Shown here: positions 56,220-64,000 of the stretch, piece after piece
Layout of the letters: each line of letters opens with the position of its first letter
Position numbering within the stretch: the stretch's first letter is position 1
DNA from: Ixodes scapularis
Lineage: Eukaryota > Arthropoda > Arachnida > Ixodida > Ixodidae
Length of the DNA stretch: 64,000 nucleotides
NCBI RefSeq assembly: GCF_016920785.2
Contig: NW_024609880.1
Span: forward strand, 58,603,292 to 58,667,291
Reading direction: 5' to 3'
The notes under the pieces: model-generated
What the model saw: the letters and a program-made list of their open reading frames with translations, nothing else
Told to the model about the DNA's origin: nothing
Databases searched by the model: none
Position numbers and translations under genes: made by a program

Positions 56220-59200
56220 ACGCAGGTGGATCGATTGCACCGTAATTTCTCAAGCGGTCTTCTTCAACTTTTTAACGTAATGCAGAATGCCAACCTGCGA
56301 CGGCATACGTCATCTCATATTGCTGTCATTACACCACTGATATGGGAAACATATGACATCGGCGACGATTCCAATTTCGATAACAATGCAAAATACTGCT
56401 ATGACAATGTTGGTGACACACGAAAGTACAAACCCACGGCGATCGTCGTTTGGCACTCGGTAGCAGAAAACAGAACTGAACGTAGCAGCACAGAAGGCGC
56501 GGAGGCACACTGCAGAAAGAGCCTGCCTGTCTGGGACGCAAAGTTGCCTTAACATACTTTTGCCGTTGCCAAGTCTTTACAAAGGATGACGAGTACGGCT
56601 GAGCTTTCGATTGGCGCGAGTTTCGAAGACGGAAAAGAGGGCCATCTTAGCCCAGTGTAGGTAGCACTGCTGAGGCTACTCCGGAGCTTCGGTGTTTCTA
56701 ATGTCTTCGCTTGCTCGTTTGGCAATGTTTGTGCTAAAACGTCAATGCAACCCAGGGTCCTCCGCGTGCTTGAACTGTGAGACCGAATTACAGGCGGTTT
56801 TCGCTGACGCTGACGCTGAATCAGCCAGTCATCGTTTTCTAAACAACACTTGCAACTGCCTGAAAAACCAAACCAAAAGAAAATTAGATGAGAGGGCGGA
56901 ACTAGCCGGACTTTCTTGCCGTCTTCCTAAAGAAATAAAAAAAAAGTCTGGTTGCTCTCTTTATTTCTGTCTGCTCGGGGGCGCGTCAGTAGAAGAATGG
57001 AAAACGTGCAGTTCCTCCTTTCGTCCTTTGTTTTTTAGGGGACATAGGGCCCCGCGTGGCCGATAGTTGCGATACTTGCGGTGGCCCTTGGAAACTTCGA
57101 CGCATGGTGTGCGTGATGGAAGCAAAAAATCTATGAACGCCAGTGCAGCTGGATACTTCCTCCGTTTAAGCGCGGCGTCGAAAATCTTCATAAGCAACAG
57201 GCTGCCACGTAAAGAACCATCCCTATGGAAGTCTTTGTAATAACACTTCTCTGTTTTCACTGCACTATATGCAAAATATAAAGCACAAAGAAGACCATTC
57301 CCTTAAGCGGCGTCTAGAATGAATAAAGACGCTACATTTCCCATTTGTGAAACGTTGAAGTCATTGATGCTATATAATTGAACAAGGCAGCGCATAGCGG
57401 GGAACTTAATTTCAAAGCTGAGGCGGCTTGATATCCTTAACTTCGAAATGTTTTGTTGTTACCCCCCAAATGTATGGTGTATTAAAGTCCCATTATAATA
57501 TATTGTTGTCCTGTAAAGACAGTGCGAAATGTTCTCCTAATCGTTAGAAATTATGCTTAACCGTATTTAATGCATTAGCTCAGGAGGTGTTATTCGCTTG
57601 TCCTGTTCGAGTTGGTGTGCATTCCTCTAATGAACATTTCATCGGCCGTCGTTGTTCCCATTCCGAAGGTAAACAAACGCCTGTACAGAAGATTTGCGAT
57701 ATCTCCCCCCCCTGCCTCGCTATCTCTGTTAATAACGAGGCTAACGACATGCTCAGACACACGATGATGGGCGGAAGCGCACGCGCGCCTCGTGAGGCTA
57801 AACAAAATGAGTTACGGCGCTCATGGAATCGGCCTCAACTGGTGAGTCATTATGCTCGTTCATTATAGGAAACATTCGAGGAACCGTGGCGCCATATTTT
57901 GTTTTTCTGAGAGCGGGGAAATGTTTCTTACTCTCAAGTTCTTTTTTCGGCACGTTTTGTATATTGCGTTCCCTAAATGAAGTGCCGCTCCTTTTAATAG
58001 CATTTTACCAGGCGGTAATTGCTTCATCACTAATGTAGCCCATCACTTCAAACCATTTTTAGAGGCCAGCACTCGAGCCTGCGCTTTAAAGCAAGTCTCT
58101 TTTGAAAACGATGATATAACAGGCATCTGCTAACGACACCCCTGTGTTTGCGCTCGCTTCCGAAAGTCAATCTAAATCGGCCTCCCGTCCACGCCCATTT
58201 CATGTTGAAAAGCATAAAAAAAGTTGGAATGGTTTGTCTAGGTTTGTCTACATTTATCCTTTGTCCACTAGATCCTCATTAACTTTATTTTTAGATCTCA
58301 GGCACGCGCTCCAAGTCAACATGAGTAAACTTTGCGCAAATTGCTTTCCTTTTCAAATATAGTTTGAGATTCATAAACGAGCTTATTACCGAATTTTAAT
58401 ATTACGTTTATTAATTAAGAGGGGGTCGGCTTATTATTAAATCTATTGCATATACAGGTATATATAGGATAGTGTAAGCATACACCGGCCTCATATTTGC
58501 AATCAAATAACGCACAAGATCAATGTTGTCATGGAAATAATATGTGCTCCAAAATTTATAGAATTTTAATCTCAGGTTGACAAATCTACATGTAATAGCA
58601 AAATCATAAACTGATAGGAATAAGCGCGAAAGTAGTGTTTATATATCAAAACTGATGCACGCAATGCTCGGCACACATAGTCAGCCCCGAAGGCAAGACC
58701 TGTTTCAGGAATAATCTCCATGAAAAAAAGAGCTCTGTTGGAGTCTTGCTGCGTATTACAATATTTATAATGTCTATGAAGGGTGCGCCTCAGGGTTATA
58801 AATTTGGCCTAGCGTTACTGTATTTATTTGAGTAACAGCCGCACAGTTTGTAAAGAAAACCTGAGGATTCGCTTTTCCGCAGAGCACGCGGTTTGCCAAT
58901 CACAGCAATCGACAGCATGATTCGAGCGATTTACAGGACAGAGACAACGTCTTCGCGCGAAGATATCATCTGTGAAGATTGCATTTGTATGAAGACTCGT
59001 GTTTTCTATTTTATTATTCGCTTTGGTATTTATGCGAAACGCGATGATTGGCGGTATATGTGCTTTGCGGACAAGTAGACGCGAGGGCGTTCATAAATAG
59101 TGCGGCTATTACTCGAATAAATACGGTATTGCTTGTTATCATTGAGCATCGTCTCTGTGATACACTTCAACGTATTTATGTCTCAGAAGACGTCCAGCTA

Positions 59201-60094
59201 TTTCGACAGGAAAGCTCTATCACTATTCGTAGTTTGCTGCAGGACGATGTATGTTTTGTTCGAGCCACCCTCACCTCAATCTAGTAAAGCTCTAGTAAAT
59301 GTTTATTACGAAAGCGTAGTATGGTCATCCTATGTATTTACTATCAAAAAGTAAACCATTAGACGTACCATAAGTGTGTGGAAGTTGTTTCGGAGAATTA
59401 CCCATTTTTTGTTCTCGAATATAACTTATTGTTACTCACATTTTAGGGACGATGGGAATGATACCTTCTTTAACCAAGTAATTGAGCACTCACCATTGGC
59501 GTTTGAGACTTTACAGATGTAATGTGCGCTTCATATTTTATCTATGTTTCAGCAAGGAAAGAATTGAACACATAAAAACGATTTGTATGCATGAGGCTAC
59601 AAAATATTTTTAAGTCGAAATTAGTCTATCAATATATTTCTACATGAGGCGAACTATAATTGTGCGCTACACAAAACAGGAGGTCGGTTCGAGACGTTAA
59701 CGTTATGCATAGATCAATTCATGGTTTAAAATAGAGCCGTAAACCTCGTGCATCTCTTCATTTTAGCACCGAATGACGCAAACAATCTGTCTAAAAGTCA
59801 AGATCACCCATTCAGGTTTGAAATCGTACCAAAAATTGCCACTCATGATTTAATTTATCGCTCGTACCACGAGATTGGAACCTGTTTCCAATTCACTATT
59901 TCTTGTCATATTAACAGTGCTCATTCTTCAACCCTCTTTGTACCAATCTCCTTTTCTTATATTGCCCTAAGGACGCTGCATGCAGTATTATGTGTAGACA
60001 AATAAATACATGCATGTGTATTATTTGTGGATGTGTACACATATGCTTTTGTTCATGACCGCCCAGATTTCTAAGGAATTGTTATACAAAAAAA
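56220..60094. other. no recognisable gene; long AT-rich stretch
   Basis: Nearly 3.9 kb without an identifiable transposon or exon. The largest open frames (56226-56552, 56692-57066 plus; 56961-57260 minus; 57587-57868 plus; 59748-60005 plus) have no domain. The region could be intronic or intergenic. Confidence 0.5.
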
Positions 60095-61204
60095 GTGAAA
60101 GCCGTTTACCACTACCTGTAACGCCGAATTGGAGCGCAGCTCTTGAGGAGGAGGGAAGTGTACTGAGGGCCACGGTTTCTCGGGGCTCACGTGACATAGG
60201 GGAAAGGGTCACACATGACCCCCCCCGAGGGCACGTGACCTTGTTGGGGTCACGTGACCTCAGGGGAGGGGGTCACGCGGAGGGGAGTCACGTGCCCCGC
60301 CGAGGTCACGTGACCTCGGATGGGGGTCACGTTACATCGGGGACGGGTCACGTGACCCCTCAGGTCACGTGACCAATATTTCCCCGCTAGATTTAGCGGG
60401 GAAATTTTTCCACTAGGTTTAGCGGGGAAATTTTTTCCGCTAGATTTAGCGGGTAAATTTTTCCGCTAGATCTAGCGGGGAAATGTTTCCGCTAGATTTA
60501 GCGGGGAAGGTTTTCCGCTAGATTTAGCGGGGAAGGTTTTCCGCTAGATTTAGCAGGGAAATTTTTCCGCTAGATTTAGCGAAAAATTTTTCCGCTAGAT
60601 CTAGCGGGAAAGTTTTTAGCTAGATATAGCGGGGAAATTTTTCCGCTAAATTTAGCGGGGAAATTTTTCCGCTAGATTTAGCGGGGAAAATTTTCCGCTA
60701 GATTTAGCGGGGAAATTTTTCAGCTAGATTTAGCGGAGAAATTTTTTCCGCTAGATTTAGCTGGGAAATTTTTCCGCTAGATTTAGCGGGGAAAATTTTC
60801 CGCTCGATTTAGCGGGGAAATTTTTCCGCTAGATTTAGCGGAGAAATTTTTTCCGCTAGATTTAGCGGGGAAAATTTTCCGCTAGATCTGGCGGGGAAGT
60901 TCCGCTAGATTTAGCGGGGAAATTTTTCCGCTAGATTTAGCGGGGAAATGTTTCCGCCAGATTTAGCGGGGACGTTTTTCCGCTATATTTAGCGGGGAAA
61001 TTTTTTCCGCTAAATTTAGCGGGGAAATTTTTCCGCTAGATATAGCGGGGAAAATTTTCCGCTAGAGTTAGCGGGGAAGTTTTTCCGCTAGATTTAGCGG
61101 GGAAATTTACCCATAATGCATTGCGCGGTTACGCCGACGCCGACGGCGACGGCGACGGCGACGCCGCTCAAGCCGGGAACGGGCGCCTAAGAGCTGCGCT
61201 CTAA
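60095..61204 (+). mobile_element. TTAGAGC element copy C, GTCACGTGAC and GCTAGATTTAGC arrays
   Basis: Left end GTGAAAGCCGTTTACC, then GCCGAATTGGAGCGCAGCTC and TTGAGGAGGAGG. Right end GCATTGCGCGGTTACGCCGA, a GACGGC tandem, CTCAAGCCGGGAAC and CCTAAGAGCTGCGCTCTAA to 61204. Inside, a GTCACGTGAC-type array (60186-60373) precedes a very regular 26-bp minisatellite (60376-61105), about 28 units by eye, each GCTAGATTTAGCGGGG plus AAATTTTTCC with few changes. Copy D starts 3 bp after its right end, in the same orientation. No coding capacity. Confidence 0.85.
60376..61105. repeat. 26-bp minisatellite, GCTAGATTTAGCGGGG unit, about 28 copies
   Basis: The core of copy C. The unit contains the near-palindrome CCGCTAGATTTAGCGG and the GGAAATTTTTCC block, also near-palindromic. 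Units vary by single substitutions or one-base length changes in the T run; some carry GCTAAATTTAGC as in copies A and B. The high regularity compared with copies A and B points to recent expansion or homogenisation. Confidence 0.95.
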
Positions 61205-61207
61205 AAA

Positions 61208-62011
61208 GTGAAAGCCGCTTACAACTTCATGTAACGCCGAATTAGAGCGCAGCTCTTGAGGAGGAGGAGGGAAGGGTACTGGGGGGGGATTCAACTAACC
61301 AGGGGGGGTCACGTGACCTTGGGGTTCACGTGACCCCCCCCCAATGCTGAAGATGTCATCACTGACGTCACTGATGACGTCATCAGTGACGATGACGATG
61401 CGGATACCGATGACGTCGTTAGTGACGTCACTGATGACTTCACCAGTGATGATGACGATGACGATGCGAATGTCGGTGACGTCATCAGTGACGTCACTGA
61501 TGACGATGACGACGCCATCATCACTGATGACGATGACGATGCGGTTACCGGTGAAGACATTAGTGACGTCACTGATGACGTCATCAGTGATGATGACGAT
61601 GACGATGCGGATGTCGGTGACGTCATCAGTGATGATGACGATGACGATGTGGATGCCGGTGACGTCATCAGTGACGTCACTAATGACGTCAACAGTGATG
61701 ATGACGTCATCAGTGATGATGACGTCATCAGTGATGATGACGATGACGATGTGGATGCCGGTGACGTCATCAGTGACGATGACGTCATCGGGGGTCACGC
61801 GACATCGGCGGGGATCACGTGACCTCGGGGGTCACGTGACCCCCCTCGAGGACAGGTGACCTCAGGGGAGTCACGTGACTTCGGGGGGTCACGTGACCTC
61901 GGGGGGGGCAATTTGGAAATGTCCCATAATGCACCGCGCGGTTACGCCGACGGCGACGGCGACGCCGACGCCGCTCAAGCCGGAAACGGGCCCCTAAGAG
62001 CTGCGCTCTAA
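61208..62011 (+). mobile_element. TTAGAGC element copy D, TGACGTCA-type array
   Basis: Left end GTGAAAGCCGCTTACAACTT, then CGCCGAATTAGAGCGCAGCT and CTTGAGGAGGAGG. Right end CCCATAATGCACCGCGCGGT, GCCGACGCCGCTCAAGCCGG and CCTAAGAGCTGCGCTCTAA to 62011. Ends match copy C closely. The core differs: GTCACGTGACC units at the edges (61306-61335 and 61795-61905) and a long array of GATGACGTCAT/CAGTGA units between (61350-61790). Both strands are open across the array, giving Asp/Val/Ile/Thr- or Ser-rich artefact translations. Confidence 0.85.
61350..61790. repeat. (TGACGTCATCAG)n-type array
   Basis: About 440 bp of TGACGTCA, GATGACGATGACG and CATCAGTGA motifs. TGACGTCA is an exact 8-bp palindrome and the CRE/ATF site; the array holds many copies. 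It is probably repeat expansion, but many transcription-factor sites in one place could bind protein. Confidence 0.9.
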
Positions 62012-63159
62012 TAAACAATTTGAATGGTGATGAACTACAACTATGATAAAGGTAACACTGGGAAAGGAACGGACAACAATGAAATCCAATCAATGTTCCG
62101 CAGTAGCCACTCGGAGTTGGAATGATTCCGAAGTCCTTACGCACATTCATGTACCCGATATTGAACGTAGATGCAATGGCGGCAGCGTTGTGGGGAATGC
62201 AGTGGGAATGGAATTAGATCAATTTTGCTCGGTATGTAGTGGGAATATTTCATTCCCACTACATTGCTTGGTTCTTATGAGAGCTGTGCCGATTTTAATA
62301 TGCGGGCTAAGGGCTGATGGTACACTTCGTTAGCACATGGTAACAAGCTCTTGAAGCAACATTATTTCACTGTAGGTGACCAATGGCATGATTGTCTCAC
62401 TGACTTAAGCTCATTCGATGGGGAAAATGACGCTCCATTCATGAAACAACCAAAACTGAATAGTTGAAGAGGGACAAGGTGTCGGTCATGGCGCCGCAAG
62501 GCGCAACAAAGCGGCTGTTATAATCATACTCGACTAGGAGGCACATTTTAGTCATAATGTTGAACCGAGCCCAAACCGAAAAACGGAGCATTATTGGTAT
62601 TTTGAAGTGAACTGGAAGAAACATGTAATCCATATCAAACATTTTATATTGAACCCTAATCGGAACGAAGCCGTAATCTCATGTGGCGGTTATTTGCTCG
62701 TTGGAAACTGTTTGACATAATAAAATGTGCGCCGCCCCTTCTTGCGGGTGGCGGAGCGAAGTAAACAAATTTTCGCGACGGTGGCGTCAACGGCTCAGTT
62801 TTGACTAAACAAACAGCAGCGGCGACACTGAGACAGCTCCATACTAATTAAACGAAGAAGTATATTTCACATATACGTATATGAAGCACGAATTGTCGAG
62901 TGAGCGTGGAGGCGAACACTTCAATGCTTTGTCTCGCTTTACGATGAACCGTAAAGGAAGCTACGAGCCACACGAGCCAATTCACAGCTCGGAGGCTGTC
63001 ACGTGTCCTCCCAGTTCGGCGGAACCACGGGGTGGCGCGACGTCATGAAACAAGTGACCGGCCCCTGGATTGTCCAGTGTAGCCCGTAACGTCCATCGCA
63101 GTACATCGTAAGTGAAACGGAGTATATCTGACTATGCCGAGAACCTAAAAGAGCGATTC
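62012..63159. other. no recognisable gene; 13-bp hairpin at 62234-62264
   Basis: ATGTAGTGGGAAT and its exact complement flank ATTTC at 62234-62264. GTGGGAATGGAATT-like sequence just upstream (62205-62220) hints at a decayed element. No open frame has a domain. Confidence 0.5.
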
Positions 63160-63436
63160 TATCTGTGTGTGTGTCTGTGTGTGTGTCTGTTTGTCTGTGT
63201 GTCTGTATCTGTTTGTGTTTGCCTCTCTGTGTCAATGTCTGTGTGTGTGTGTGTGTCTGTCTGTCTCTGTGTGTGTCTGTGTGCGTGTCTTTCTGTCTGT
63301 CTGTCTGTCTGTGTGTGTCTGTCTGTGTGTGTGTCTGTGTGTGTGTCTGTATTTGTTTGTGTGTCTGTCTGTGTGTGCGTGTGGGCGTGTGTGCGTGTGT
63401 GCATTCGTGTGTGTGTGTGCGTGCGCGCGTGTGTTT
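63160..63436. repeat. (GTGTGTCT)n-type microsatellite
   Basis: About 275 bp of GT with interspersed CT, forming GTGTCTGT and TCTGTCTG motifs. Open frames in all six directions here (for example 63112-63605) are artefacts of the repeat (Cys/Val/Ser or Thr/His/Asp strings). Confidence 0.95.
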
Positions 63437-63689
63437 TGCTGCTAAGCAATATTTTTTCAGAGAAGAAAGCGAACATAAATATCTAAATAAAAACAGAAAG
63501 TTGACGGCCCTCGACGCGCTTGTGGCGAAATATGGAGGCGCCGAGAGGCGAAGCCGAGACGAGCTCGACGCTGCGGCGCCGGTCTCCGGGACACCAGTCG
63601 CCTAGAGTCCTGGACGCGGCTTCAAGAAAACCTTTTTTGTGCGTGCGTTTTCTGGAAGCAGCACCCGTTGTCATATTGTATATTTTTTT
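63437..63689. other. short unassigned segment between microsatellite and copy E
   Basis: No domain. A GC-rich segment (63510-63610) and a short T-run (63683-63690) directly precede the end of copy E. Confidence 0.5.
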
Positions 63690-64000
63690 TTAGAGCGCAG
63701 CTCTTAGGCGCCCGTTTCCGGCTTGAGCGGCGTCGCCGTCGCCGTCGGCGTAACCGCGCGGTGCATTATCGGTAAAATTTTCCGAAGGGACCCGAGGTCC
63801 TTCCGAAGGAACCCGAGGTCGTCCCGAAGGAACCCGAGGTCCTTCGGAGGACCTCGGGTTCCTTCGGGAGGACCTCGAGAGGACCTCCGGTTTCTTCGGT
63901 AGGACCTCGGGAGGACCTCGGGTTCTTTCGGGAGGACCTCGGGAGGACCTCGGGTGCCTTCGGGAGTTGCATGCAACTGGCATACAACGAGTTGTATGCA
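63690..64000 (-). mobile_element. TTAGAGC element copy E (cut by window end), CCGAGGTCCTTCGG array
   Basis: Starts TTAGAGCGCAGCTCTTAGG at 63690, followed by CGCCCGTTTCCGGCTTGAGC, CGTCGCCGTCGCCGTCGG and CGCGGTGCATTATCGG: the right end of the element in reverse. The core (63778-63970) is a third kind of minisatellite: CCCGAGGTCCTTCCGAAGGA and CTTCGGGAGGACCTCGG units in both orientations around a centre near 63850. The other end lies outside the window. Confidence 0.8.

Noticed and set aside
61295..61859. Long open frames on both strands (up to 171 codons)
   Set aside because: They translate the TGACGTCA array of copy D. Both strands are open only because the repeat has no stop codons; the products are low-complexity strings.
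63112..63605. Several overlapping open frames up to 146 codons
   Set aside because: Translations of the GTGTCT microsatellite.

Overview
This is a 64 kb piece of animal nuclear genome, most likely from an ixodid (hard) tick. The evidence is the repeat content, which I recognise rather than looked up: a tRNA-derived SINE at 37.4-37.8 kb, mag-like Ty3/gypsy relics, I-like and CR1-like LINE relics, and a family of elements bounded by the inverted motif TTAGAGCGCAGCTCTT. There is no operon structure, and no long intact open reading frame of a known host gene. The longest open frames are broken transposon genes or translations of simple repeats. Three short stretches carry splice-site-like borders and could be host exons (11.52-11.67, 18.79-18.94 and 37.14-37.29 kb). 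All three are weak calls.

Layout. 0-0.76 kb: 3' end of a Ty3/gypsy element with part of its LTR (minus strand). 3.70-4.91 kb: a non-autonomous hAT element with a perfect 8-bp target duplication. 5.67-7.64 kb: a dead gypsy reverse transcriptase next to a PIF/Harbinger-like transposase relic, itself split by a Harbinger-type MITE. 8.0-10.15 kb: a LINE reverse transcriptase relic. 16.77-18.39 kb: two oppositely oriented copies (A, B) of the TTAGAGC element, each filled with a GCTAAATTTAGC minisatellite. 24.3-30.4 kb: a nested transposon cluster with at least three LINE pieces, a 1.4 kb TIR element and a near-perfect foldback MITE inside it. 32.4-32.8 kb: a second large foldback MITE. 33.8-34.5 and 40.07-40.39 kb: an approximately 60-bp minisatellite carrying the same palindromic core. 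38.5-39.97 kb: a hAT relic with part of the transposase dimerisation domain. 49.0-49.4 kb: a tRNA-like sequence followed by a solo LTR. 51.65-56.2 kb: two further hAT elements and a 254-bp MITE. 60.1-62.0 kb and 63.69 kb to the end: three more TTAGAGC elements (C, D, E), two of them tandem.

The strongest candidate for something not well described is the TTAGAGC family. Five copies share conserved ends, but each internal region is built from minisatellites whose units are self-complementary, and the unit differs from copy to copy (GCTAGATTTAGC, TGACGTCA, GTCACGTGAC, or CCGAGGTCCTTCGG). The GCTAAATTTAGC core also appears in at least three places outside recognisable element ends. How such arrays arise, spread or expand is not visible from one window.

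Most of the remaining sequence is AT-rich, unannotatable intergenic or intronic DNA, and each long stretch is listed with what it holds.
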